The notes below the pieces were generated by a model. The model did not search any database. It was given only the letters and a program-made list of their open reading frames with translations, and was not told where the DNA came from. Shown here one piece after another: positions 48,920-57,878 of a stretch of DNA of 64,000 bases. Every line of letters begins with the position of its first letter. The stretch's first letter is position 1. Source of the DNA: an uncultured Dehalococcoidia bacterium (lineage in GTDB: Bacteria; Chloroflexota; Dehalococcoidia; Lucifugimonadales; UBA3495); contig CATOSP010000002.1 of NCBI GenBank assembly GCA_951812625.1, positions 1,494,788-1,558,787 on the forward strand. Direction: 5' to 3'. A program made the translations under genes and the position numbers.

Positions 48920-50497
48920 CTACTCCAAGAAGTCCTTCAGCTTCCGTGATCGGGTCGGGTGCCTCAACTTCCGGAGCGCCTTCGCTTCGATTTGCCGGAT
49001 GCGTTCACGTGTGACCCCGAATTCCCGGCCTACTTCCTCCAGCGTCCGGCTGCGCCCGTCCTGCAGTCCAAAGCGGAGTTGTAGCACCCTAGCTTCGCGG
49101 TCCGTGAGCGTGCGCAGCACCTCTCCGACTTGCTCCTTCAACAACTGGAACGAGGCTGCATCCGCTGGCGCTGGCGCGTTTCTATCTTCGATGAAATCAC
49201 CGAGGTGCGAATCTTCCTCTTCTCCGATGGGGGTCTCGAGGGATACAGGCTCCTGGGAGATCTTCAGTATCTCTTCCACCTTCTCCGGGCTGATTTCCAT
49301 CGCATCCCCGATTTCCTCGGGGGTCGGTTCCCTTCCGTACTCCTGGAGCAGGCGCCGGTGTTGGCGCATCAACTTGTTGATAGTCTCTACCATATGAACA
49401 GGGATGCGTATTGTCCGAGCCTGGTCTGCGATGGCGCGTGTGATGGCTTGGCGGATCCACCACGTGGCGTACGTGCTGAATTTGTATCCCTTCCTGTAAT
49501 CGAACTTCTCCACTGCCCGGATTAGTCCAATGTTGCCCTCCTGGATCATGTCCAGCAGCGCCATGCCGCGCCCGATGTATTTCTTGGCTACGCTGACCAC
49601 CAGTCGCAGATTCGCCTCAGTCAGATGGGATTGGGAGCGGGCACTGTCAGCATGCACACGGTTGAAGAAGCCGCGGAACACTGGTTCTAGCTTCTCCATC
49701 TGCCCCTGGAGGTTGGGCATCCTCAAGGCAGCTGGAAGATCGTTCAGGGTGTACCCGCGGAACACCCTGATGCTTTCCGGAGGGACCAGCCAGCTGTCTA
49801 AGGAGAGATTCACGACTTGGCGATACACTTCCAGCGGGTCGTCCTCCAAGGCAAACCCCAAGTTGGCAAGCAAGTCTTGGGATACCTCAGCGTCGATAGC
49901 CGCCCGGAGGGCCGGGTCCTCAGCGATCTGCGCGAGGCTCATATCCTCGGGGAGTTCCAATTGCTCGCTCAATGCGCGCACCAAGGGGGCGGAGTTGATC
50001 ATCCTTTGCAACAAGGCCCTGGTAATTTCCCATTTTTGTGGTGGTCGGCCCTCCGATTCGGTTAATTTGTTCTGCAAGGCGGTCAGGTGCTTCCCGCCTT
50101 CTATTTTCCTGGCCAGGACCCGCTCATCCTTAGAAGTGAGCAGTCGGACGCGCCCAATCTCCCGGAGATACATGCGTACCGGGTCGTCCAGCACTTCGAG
50201 AGTCTCCGTTTCCGGCTCCCACTCGGGGTCTTCCGAATCTCCCTCTCCGTTCGCGGTGGCGACGGTGCCCGTGGACTTCTCGCCAGTACCGTTATCTCCC
50301 CATTGTTCTTCCGTGGCCTCCGTGGTCAACACCTGTGTGACCGAGGCGATGCCGTTGGTCTCGGCAAGCGAGTCGTCGTCCTGCCTGTCGGTCACTCCCC
50401 TGATGATCTCTATGATTGGGTCTGGCCGCTCGGGCGCGTCGTTTACGTCCAAGTATTCGTCTGAGTTCAACTGGTTGCCATTGCTGTGTCTCAGCAT
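48920..50497 (-). CDS. rpoD: Housekeeping RNA polymerase sigma factor (RpoD/SigA)
   Basis: 525 residues. Region 1.2 has [17 protein letters not shown]. Region 2 has [39 protein letters not shown] and [20 protein letters not shown]. Region 3 has [18 protein letters not shown], and region 4 has [17 protein letters not shown] and [19 protein letters not shown]. All regions of a primary sigma factor are present, with a non-conserved acidic N-terminus. A strong GAGGAGG precedes ATG 50497. The dnaG gene ends 9 bases before it, so this is the classic dnaG-rpoD operon of bacteria. Confidence 0.97.
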   Translation of the reverse strand: MLRHSNGNQLNSDEYLDVNDAPERPDPIIEIIRGVTDRQDDDSLAETNGIASVTQVLTTEATEEQWGDNGTGEKSTGTVATANGEGDSEDPEWEPETETLEVLDDPVRMYLREIGRVRLLTSKDERVLARKIEGGKHLTALQNKLTESEGRPPQKWEITRALLQRMINSAPLVRALSEQLELPEDMSLAQIAEDPALRAAIDAEVSQDLLANLGFALEDDPLEVYRQVVNLSLDSWLVPPESIRVFRGYTLNDLPAALRMPNLQGQMEKLEPVFRGFFNRVHADSARSQSHLTEANLRLVVSVAKKYIGRGMALLDMIQEGNIGLIRAVEKFDYRKGYKFSTYATWWIRQAITRAIADQARTIRIPVHMVETINKLMRQHRRLLQEYGREPTPEEIGDAMEISPEKVEEILKISQEPVSLETPIGEEEDSHLGDFIEDRNAPAPADAASFQLLKEQVGEVLRTLTDREARVLQLRFGLQDGRSRTLEEVGREFGVTRERIRQIEAKALRKLRHPTRSRKLKDFLE

Positions 50498-50506
50498 TTT
50501 CCTCCT

Positions 50507-52339
50507 CTAGTGTGTGCGAACTTTGAGGGTGGTTTCTCGCGCCTTCTGGTTTTCCTTAATTCTTTGATTGACTTTCAGCACGCTGTGGAAGGTGTTCTCT
50601 TCCATATCGATTTCCGAGTCACTGAAAACCCTCTCTTCTTCCTTTTTCAACTCCCTCAAGTAACGGTCTTTCATATTAGTTATACAATCTCGGACAGCCT
50701 TAGGGCGGGAGAGGAATTCAATCCCTGGATGTTCTTTCTCGAGCAGTATGTTCAAAGACTCCTGGAACTCCTCCCCGATCGATTCTCGAATCGACTCACA
50801 GGTGAGGACTTCCCTCCGCTCTCGGGCCAATAGCCACTGGTCATATATCATCCGGTTCTCCAAGTGGCGGAAGTACTCAGGTTTCAGATCCACGGCCTCT
50901 GGTTCTAGTTCGGGATAATGTAGCAGCAGAGACAGGCAAAACTCGTCCAACGGGTCTCCGCCCAGATTTGGGAACTCGTGCATAGCCGGGTCTCGGCGCA
51001 CTTGATTCGGGCTCGTGGTCTGCCGCCTGGTAGCAGGCCGATCTATGTTCGAAAGGAGGGCTTCCCTCGTCACGCTCATCCTATCGGCGAGTATCTGGAA
51101 GTATCGATCCTGCTCGAACCCCGCGGTAACGGCGTAGATTGACGGAAGCACCGCATCCACTAATTGCGTCTTCCCATGAGGAGTTGACACTTCATACTGA
51201 TTCGCCAGACTATCGATCAAATACTGGACCAACGGAGTGCCGTGTTCAATCCGCTCGCGCCACTCTTGTGGAGACTGGCGTATCAGGTCATCGGGATCTT
51301 CACCTTCCGGCATAACTGCGATCTTGAGGCTGGCCATCTCAGGCCTCCGGAACAGTATTGTTCCTCGTGCTCTCCCCGCTACCTGCAACTGTAGCACTTT
51401 CCAGGATGACTCCAGGCTGCGGAGGGTCGCCTGCTGGCCCGCGACATCGGCATCTAGGGCCATTGTCACGTCCCGGGAAATCGTCTGTACTTCCGCCACT
51501 TGATGCTCGGTCAGGGCTGTGCCCATCGACGCCACGACATTGGTGAATCCCGCTTCATGAGCGGCTATGGCGTCCATATAACCTTCAACAATCACGATCC
51601 CCTGCTTCCTGGCGGAATCTTTGGCCCGGTGCAAAGCGTATAGGATCCGTCCTTTGTCGAACACTGGACTGCGGGGGGTATTAATGTACTTAGGCTGAGA
51701 ATCGTCAAGGGCCCGTGCACCGAATCCCGCCAGGTCTCCCTGCTTGTCGCGTATTGGGAACATGAGTCTGCCTCGGAAAAAGTCCCGCTGATGTCCGTTG
51801 TCCGCAGTTCTGACTAACCCGGCCTGCTCCAGCACCTGAGGAGGGAAGCTACTTTGTCGTAGGTGGTCGCCAAGAGATCGGCCATCTGCTGGACTCAGAC
51901 CCAGTTCGAAGCTGGTTACCGTCCCTGGAGATACTCCGCGCCTTGCCAGATATGACCGGGCGGCCGCACCTCGCTCCGAGGCCAGAAGGCGTTGGAAGTA
52001 TTTATTTGCCTCCTCGTTTACGTCAGTGGCGTTTTGCTGCTCGACCCGTTCCCGGCGCCGGGGAAGTGGCACCCCCGTCTGTTGGGAGAGCCGTTCGAGA
52101 GTTTCTCGGAACTCTAGGTTCTCTGCCTTCATCACGAAGGAGAAGACGTCTCCCCCGGTGGCACAAGCCCCGAAGCACCGCCACGTCTGCCGGTCAGGGA
52201 ACACGTAGAACGAAGGAGTTCGTTCTTGGTGAAACGGGCAGTTTGCCTTGTGATTGGAGCCGGACCGCTGGAGTGTTACGTACCGGGACACCATCTCTGT
52301 GATGTCCAAACGGCCCTTGATGTCGTCTGTAACGGTCAC
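50507..52339 (-). CDS. dnaG: DNA primase
   Basis: 610 residues. The CHC2 zinc site is CPFHQERTPSFYVFPDRQTW and RCFGACATGGDVFSF, with a C-x3-C variant of the second pair. The Toprim core has GIVIVEGYMDAIAAHEAG and VTMALDADVAGQQA. The C-terminal helicase-binding part is present (about 430-600). GTG 52339 is the start, with only a weak GAGG about 10 bases ahead. It synthesises RNA primers for replication and is co-transcribed with rpoD. Confidence 0.97.
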   Translation of the reverse strand: MTVTDDIKGRLDITEMVSRYVTLQRSGSNHKANCPFHQERTPSFYVFPDRQTWRCFGACATGGDVFSFVMKAENLEFRETLERLSQQTGVPLPRRRERVEQQNATDVNEEANKYFQRLLASERGAAARSYLARRGVSPGTVTSFELGLSPADGRSLGDHLRQSSFPPQVLEQAGLVRTADNGHQRDFFRGRLMFPIRDKQGDLAGFGARALDDSQPKYINTPRSPVFDKGRILYALHRAKDSARKQGIVIVEGYMDAIAAHEAGFTNVVASMGTALTEHQVAEVQTISRDVTMALDADVAGQQATLRSLESSWKVLQLQVAGRARGTILFRRPEMASLKIAVMPEGEDPDDLIRQSPQEWRERIEHGTPLVQYLIDSLANQYEVSTPHGKTQLVDAVLPSIYAVTAGFEQDRYFQILADRMSVTREALLSNIDRPATRRQTTSPNQVRRDPAMHEFPNLGGDPLDEFCLSLLLHYPELEPEAVDLKPEYFRHLENRMIYDQWLLARERREVLTCESIRESIGEEFQESLNILLEKEHPGIEFLSRPKAVRDCITNMKDRYLRELKKEEERVFSDSEIDMEENTFHSVLKVNQRIKENQKARETTLKVRTH

Positions 52340-52537
52340 AGTAACCAGCCTCGACTAGTATCTACCATAAGAATAAACCAACCCAGATAGTATCTCCAGT
52401 CCCGCTCACCTCGATATTGCACTCCCCCGTAGAATTAGCATAGTCTTGGATATTGGGCTGATCGGTTCAATCCGAGATGGGCCCTGATGGGATTGCGGCA
52501 GAGGCCAGAGATTATAACTGGACCCTCAAGGCAACGG

Positions 52538-53422
52538 AACTAGGACTATCGACAATTAGTGACTCCAGGTAATGGCGGCAGCCAGATACCAGGCTGACAG
52601 GAAGTAGAGACTTTTGCGGTCGTACCTGGCAGCCAATCGTCTCCATTGCTTCAGTTTGTTGAAAGCTCGTTCAATCAGATTCCGGGTCCGGTACGGTTGC
52701 CGGTCGTATTCCCAGGGGTCCTTGCGGTTGGACTTGGGCGGAATGACCGCTTCTGCGCCCTGCTTGTGGATAAAGTCCAGGATCTCATTGCTTTCATATC
52801 CCTTGTCAGCGATGACCCCTTCAGTCTCTATCCCGGCCAGCAGAGGTATGGCCTGAGGTGGATCAGCTTCCTGTCCTCCGGTGAGGCCGAAGCGTACCGG
52901 TTGGCCCTGGGCATCGGTGACCATATGTATCCTGGTGCTCAGTCCTCCCCGGGACCGCCCCACAGCCTCACCCTAGCCTCCCTTTACCGCACACCGCCTT
53001 CTGGTGAGTCCTGACTATGGTGGAATCAATCATCACATACCGGTTGTCCGGGTCATCCAGCAACACCTGAAAGACCTTCTTCCAAATACCAGCCCGGGCC
53101 CAGCGGGTATAGCGCTTGTGGGCGCTCTTCCACTTGCCGTACTCCTCTGGCAAGTCTTTCCATTCCGCCCCGCTGCGCAGTACCCAGAGAACGCCATCCA
53201 CAAACAGGCGGTTATCCCTGGCGGTTACCCCCACCGAATCAGGCCGACCCGGCAGAAACCCTTCAATCTGTTGCCATTGTCCATCGTTAATCTGCCGTCC
53301 CTCCATCCCCTCATCCCTCCACCACACTGGCGCTGATGACACCAAATCCTACCCGCCTTTACCTGCACCCTGCCTGTCTGCCTGCCTCAGAATTTTCGCC
53401 TATTTGTCGATTAGTCCTAGTT
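52538..53422 (-). mobile_element. IS5-family insertion sequence 1
   Basis: About 885 bases with imperfect terminal inverted repeats. AACTAGGACTA at 52538 matches the complement of 53412-53422, and TCGACAA is shared further in. CTAG stands at both outer ends and fits the YTAR target duplication of IS5-like elements, or is part of the repeat. It carries a two-frame transposase. It is the first of three elements in the dnaG-prfA interval. Confidence 0.85.
52556..53306 (-). pseudogene. IS5-family transposase in two frames
   Basis: The first frame (53306 to 52968) encodes QINDGQWQQIEGFLPGRP, RDNRLFVDGVLWVLRSGAEWKDL and VMIDSTIVRTHQ. It ends at TGA 52968-52970. The rest, in the +1 frame, continues GRSRGGLSTRIHMVTDAQGQP, GLTGGQEADPPQAI and the DDE glutamate region NLIERAFNKLKQW. 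Together they make a full DDE transposase. Either a one-base indel broke the gene or expression uses +1 frameshifting: AGGGAGG, three bases, GGG and TGA resemble the prfB (RF2) shift site. Start chosen at ATG 53306; an upstream in-frame start at 53345 is possible. Confidence 0.85.
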
Positions 53423-53525
53423 AAATCCAAGGGTTGTGACTGGTGAATGGCTTGTATACTAAAAGTTACGGGATTACCCAAGCGTATTTTATCAAGTCCA
53501 TAGGCCGATTTCAACCTTTGTGAGA

Positions 53526-54785
53526 CCCCAGGGCAACCGCATTCTCCAGAGAAGGAAGGGGGCTGGTAAGCTTCAAGCAGTGAGCGGACATAAGATGGGA
53601 AGAGTGGTGATGATGAGCAGTAATGCCGACGGCAGCTTGAGCGAGTATTTCAGCAATTTGGATGATCCCAGAAGGGACCAGGGCAAGCGGCATCGACTCT
53701 TGGATATCATTGCGATGACCATCTGCGCGGTTATTGGGGGCGCTTAGGGTTGGAGCGACGTGGAGTTGTTCGTCCAATGCAAGTACGAATGGTTCCAGAG
53801 ATTTCCGGGGTTGCCCCACGGGGTTCCCTGCGCTGATACCTTTGGACGGGTGTTCGCCCGCATTGACCCGGAACAATTCCGGGACTGCTTCATGGACTGG
53901 GTGAGCAGCGTCAATCGGCTGACCCAGGGCCAGATGATTGCCTTGGACGGCAAGACCTTGCGGCGTTCCCACGACCGCAACTCGGAGAAGGAGGCCATTC
54001 ACGGGGAAGGAGGCCATTCACATGGTCAGTGCCTGGGCCTCGGAGAACTCCCTGGTGTTGGGTCAGACCAGGGTGGACCAGAAATCCAATGAGATCACGG
54101 CCATACCTGAGTTGCTGAAGTTGCCGGACTTGCCGGGTTGCATCGTCACTATTGCCGCCATGGGTTGCCAGAAGAAGATAGCCCGGCAGATTGTGAGCCG
54201 GGAAGCCGATTACGTCCTGGCGGTCAAGGAAAACCAGGGGAGATTGCTGGAGGATGTGGAAGACCTGTTTTCCTGCGGGCAGAGGACCGGATTTGAGGAT
54301 ATGCAGCACGATTTCTGCCAGACTTTGGACAAGGGCCACGGACGCATCAAGACCCGTCGTTGTTGGACGATTGACGACCCGGAGCAGTTGTCCTACGTTG
54401 AGACCGGAAGGAATTGGCCCGGGCTGAGAAACATCGGTATGGTGACAGCGGAGCGGCGGCGGGGAGACCAGGTGTCAGTGGAATCCCGGTACTACATATC
54501 CAGTCTGGAGTCGGATGCCGGAAGGCTGCTGCAGGCAACTCGAAGCCATTGGGGAATCGAGAATCGCCTCCATTGGTGCTGGACCTCTCCTTCCGGGAAG
54601 ACGAAAGCAGGATAAGGGCCGGAAACGCTTCGGAAAACCTGGCAATTGTCCGGCACATGGCCCTTAATCTCCTGCGCCAAGACCGGACCTCCAAAGCCTC
54701 CATCAAGGCTAGACGCAAACTGGCCGGCTGGGACAATGACTACCTGCTGTCCATACTCTCCAATTAGAATGCGGTTGCCCTGGGG
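53526..54785 (+). mobile_element. ISAs1-family insertion sequence 2
   Basis: 1260 bases bounded by perfect 20-base inverted repeats (CCCCAGGGCAACCGCATTCT at 53526-53545 and its complement at 54766-54785). No target duplication is seen at the flanks. The transposase gene is broken. Confidence 0.9.
53595..54767 (+). pseudogene. ISAs1-family transposase, broken
   Basis: The family signatures are clear: SLSEYFSNLDDPRRDQGKRH, LLDIIAMTICAVIGGA, GLPHGVPCADTFGRVFARID, MIALDGKTLRRS, ASENSLVLGQTRVDQKSNE and RSHWGIENRLHW. Three lesions destroy it: a TAG at 53745-53747, a frameshift from a 19-base tandem duplication (GAAGGAGGCCATTCAC at 53987-54002 and 54006-54021), and a second frameshift near 54580-54590 before SFREDESRIRAGNASENLA. 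With inverted repeats intact it might still be moved by another copy. Confidence 0.92.
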
Positions 54786-54802
54786 CTGGGGATGGGCTGC
54801 TA

Positions 54803-55646
54803 TGGGGTATCGTCAAAAGAGTTTGCTCCAGATCATCACTGCCCGGAGTTGACAGGCTGCCAGGTATGACGCCGTTCTCCTGGCATAACGGGTCGCCACC
54901 CCGCGCCACTGCTTGAAATCCAGGAAACCGTTCTCCACCAAGTGCCGCAACCTGTACAGCGCCCGGTCATAGTCCCGCTTCTCCTTCCGGTTGCTCTTGG
55001 GTGGTATCACCGGCTCCATTCCCAACTCCGTGGCAGCGGCTATGATTTCGTTGGTGTCATAGGCTTTATCCGCCAGCAGGCACTCTGCCTCAATCCCTTC
55101 AATCAGGGTTGACGCCTGGGAGCAGCCGGCCGACTTGCCTTCGGTCACCGCCAGCCGTACCGGCATTCCGTGGGAGTCCACTGCCAGGTGCAGCTTGCTG
55201 TTCAGCCCCCTTTTGTGCGGGCTATGGCCTGCTTTCCGCCCCGGGCCCCGGCACTGTGGGGATGGGCCTTGATGTAGCTGGAATCAATCATCAGCCACTC
55301 GAAATCGGGGTCATCCATCACTGCCTCCAACAGTCCGGCCCACACGCCCCGGTCCCGCCAGCGGCAGAAGCGGCGATGGGTGTTCTTCCAGTCTCCGTAG
55401 TCCGGGGGTAAATCTCGCCAGGGAGCGCCGGTGCGCAGTATCCAGCACACGGCGTCGATAAACCGCCGGTTGTCATGGGACGGCCGGCCTCTCTTGCCCT
55501 CTCCCACGGGTAGGTACGGCCTCAGCCTCTCCCAAACATCATCAGCCATATCGTGGCGCCGGTGCGCTGCCGTCATACTCCCCACCTCCCACACTCTCCC
55601 CGTTTCCAGCAATTTACCACCCTCTCATTGTTTTGACGACACCCTG
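54803..55646 (-). mobile_element. IS5-family (IS427-like) insertion sequence 3
   Basis: About 844 bases. Terminal repeats are TGGGGTATCGTCAAAA (54803-54818) and the complement of 55631-55646 (CAGGGTGTCGTCAAAA), differing at three places. TA stands at both flanks, the target duplication expected for IS427-type elements. Confidence 0.88.
54813..55576 (-). CDS. IS5-family transposase made by -1 frameshifting
   Basis: The first frame (55576 to 55202) has RHDMADDVWERLRPYLP, NRRFIDAVCWILRTGAPWRDLP and WLMIDSSYIKAHPHS. The second frame (to 54813) has LNSKLHLAVDSHGMPVRLAV, LLADKAYDTNEII and LRHLVENGFLDFKQWRG. They join at A-AAA-GGG (55208-55214), a typical -1 slippery heptamer, one codon before the first stop. 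Such two-frame transposases are normal in the IS427 group, so this element may be active. GGAGGTGGGGAG precedes ATG 55576. Confidence 0.88.
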
Positions 55647-55755
55647 TAGACATAACCCTTGTTGACAGAGGACAATTGGGATAAAATCTATCATTGAGCG
55701 AATAGATTGACTAGGAATTCCAGCTTACAATGGCTTACCCTCGTTAGGAAATAGC

Positions 55756-56838
55756 ATGACTCCAATGTTCGACAAACTGGGCCCCATTCTCCAGCGTTTC
55801 CGGGAGATCGATGATCTGATGGGGCGACAGGAAGTCGCCACTGACTACGAGCAGATTCAGGCTTTGGCTAAGGAAAGGGCATCCTTGGAAAAGCTGGTAG
55901 AAATATCGCAGAAGCATCAGGATCTCTCGGAGGAGCAAAGGGACCTTGAAGCGCTTGTGCAGGAGGGGTCAGACCCTGAACTGACCCGTATGGCTCGGGA
56001 GGAGCTGGACGAGGTTGAGCAAAATCTGGGAAACCTCGCTCTAGAGTTGCGGGTGGCCCTGCTGCCAAAAGACCCTAATGATGAGCGAGACGTGATCGTC
56101 GAAATCCGCTCCGGTACAGGCGGGACCGAAGCCAGTCTGTTCGCGGGCGACCTATACCGCGCCTATGCGCGATATGCTCAGCTCCACAACTGGCGCGTCG
56201 ATGTGATGGACACCAACGCGTCAGACTTGGGTGGGTTCAACAAGATCGTGTTCGAGGTCCAAGGTAAAGGTGCTTTCAGCCGCCTAAAATATGAGCGGGG
56301 CGTTCATCGTGTCCAGCGTGTACCGGAAACCGAGGCCCAGGGACGCATCCACACTTCCACGGCCACGGTGGCGGTGCTGCCAGAGCCCGACGAAGTGGAT
56401 GTCAAGGTCAATAACGACGACCTGCGCATCGACATCTTTCACGCCGGGGGCCACGGTGGCCAGAATGTCAACAAGGTTGCTACGGCCGTACGCATAGTGC
56501 ATGAACCCACTGGCCTGACTGTCATCTGCCAGGACGAGCGTTCCCAACACAAGAACAAGCAAAAGGCTATGGCGATGCTCCGTGCCCGTCTGTACGAAGC
56601 CGAAGAGGTGCGTAAGGCAGCCGAAATTACTGAGAACCGTAGGGCGCAAGTCGGTACAGCCGAACGTGCGGAGAAGATCCGTACCTATAACTACCCACAG
56701 GACAGGATTACCGACCACCGGGTCAACTCCAACTTCCACGGCATTCCCCGCATCATGGAAGGGGAGTTGGATGACATTATCGATTCCCTGGTAGCATGGG
56801 AAGAAGAGCAGAACCTGGGAGATTCGCTGGCGGCGTAG
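55756..56838 (+). CDS. prfA: Peptide chain release factor 1
   Basis: 360 residues. The codon-recognition domain has RGVHRVQRVPETEAQGRIHTS (PET in place of the PxT tripeptide of RF1) and the catalytic loop is FHAGGHGGQNVNKV with GGQ. The C-terminus keeps NFHGIPRIMEGELDDIIDSL. It reads UAA and UAG, not UGA, and so does not compete with selenocysteine insertion. TAGGAA precedes ATG 55756. It is followed by prmC, which methylates the GGQ glutamine. Upstream, a TTGACA at 55662 may belong to its promoter, but no well-spaced -10 is seen. Confidence 0.97.
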   Translation: MTPMFDKLGPILQRFREIDDLMGRQEVATDYEQIQALAKERASLEKLVEISQKHQDLSEEQRDLEALVQEGSDPELTRMAREELDEVEQNLGNLALELRVALLPKDPNDERDVIVEIRSGTGGTEASLFAGDLYRAYARYAQLHNWRVDVMDTNASDLGGFNKIVFEVQGKGAFSRLKYERGVHRVQRVPETEAQGRIHTSTATVAVLPEPDEVDVKVNNDDLRIDIFHAGGHGGQNVNKVATAVRIVHEPTGLTVICQDERSQHKNKQKAMAMLRARLYEAEEVRKAAEITENRRAQVGTAERAEKIRTYNYPQDRITDHRVNSNFHGIPRIMEGELDDIIDSLVAWEEEQNLGDSLAA

Positions 56839-56979
56839 TAGCCTCCATACCAATCGGCCGCCCGCCCGGTATGGCAACATTTGCCTCGGCCGCACGTATC
56901 TCTTCATCCCCTTCGGTTAGCTGGACCTCTCTAGCCTCGTGACCTGCATATTTCCACTCGCCCCCGCCGAGACGTGACT

Positions 56980-57840
56980 ATGGCTTCTGTTAGGGAAATC
57001 ATTCAACTTTGCCACCATGAATTGCAGGCCATTGGCATCCCCGACGCTCGGCTCGAGGCCGAGGTGATAGTAATGAACGTGATGCGGATGCCCCGGCAGG
57101 ACCTGTTCGCGCACCAGGAGGACGAGGCTACGACCCAACATGAGCAGGATATCCAGGGCATTCTCGACCGACGCGGGACCCGCGAACCCCTGGCCTACAT
57201 ACTTGGCTACCGGGAGTTTTACGGGGTCAACCTGCTTGTCAACTCAGACGTTATGATCCCTCGTCCGGAAACCGAGACGATAGTAGAACACGCACTGTTC
57301 ATGGCTCTAATGGGCATGGAAAGCCCCCAACTGGTGATAGCCGATGTGGGGACAGGCACCGGTGCAATCGCCATTAACCTGGCGATTCATATGCCAGCAG
57401 CACGAATATACGCTGTGGACCTAACTGATCCTGTCTTGAACGTGGCCAGCTACAACATCCGATCCCACAACGTGGCCGACCGGGTTACACTGTGCCAGGG
57501 AGACTTGCTGGAGCCGGTCCCAGAGCAAGTGGACTTGGTCGTGGCCAACTTACCCTACATCCCAACGGGACGCATCCCCACGCTTCAGCCTGAGGTACAG
57601 TGGGAACCCAAGATGGCCCTGGACGGCGGACAAGACGGGTTGGGCTTGGTGCGTCGACTAATGTCCCAGGCCACCACTAAACTAAAGGACCAAGGCATCA
57701 TCCTTCTGGAAATGGACCCTGAGCAGATGGCGGTGGCCTCCGGGATGGCGCTTCAGAACTTCCCCGACGCCACGGTTACCGTTGAGCAGGACTTGGCCCG
57801 GCGTGACCGGATATTGGTGGTAACACAAGGCCTGGAGTAG
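56980..57840 (+). CDS. prmC: Release factor glutamine methyltransferase
   Basis: 286 residues. The N-terminal helical domain (1-80) includes DARLEAEVIVMNVMRMPRQDL, then LAYILGYREFYG and the SAM site VIADVGTGTGAIAINLAI. The catalytic tetrapeptide is NLPY in VVANLPYIP, a variant of NPPY seen in several lineages, followed by VQWEPKMALDGGQDGLG. It methylates the GGQ glutamine of release factors and lies 141 bases after prfA on the same strand. ATG 56980 is preferred over GTG 56974 without a strong ribosome site for either. Confidence 0.94.
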   Translation: MASVREIIQLCHHELQAIGIPDARLEAEVIVMNVMRMPRQDLFAHQEDEATTQHEQDIQGILDRRGTREPLAYILGYREFYGVNLLVNSDVMIPRPETETIVEHALFMALMGMESPQLVIADVGTGTGAIAINLAIHMPAARIYAVDLTDPVLNVASYNIRSHNVADRVTLCQGDLLEPVPEQVDLVVANLPYIPTGRIPTLQPEVQWEPKMALDGGQDGLGLVRRLMSQATTKLKDQGIILLEMDPEQMAVASGMALQNFPDATVTVEQDLARRDRILVVTQGLE

Positions 57841-57878
57841 CAACAGTACTTTCTCCCCTTCCCAGCCCTGGCTACGAG

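Noticed and set aside
55662..55687. Sigma-70 promoter of prfA (TTGACA ... TAAAAT)
   Set aside because: The spacing is only 14 bases, too short for a normal promoter; no better -10 is seen.
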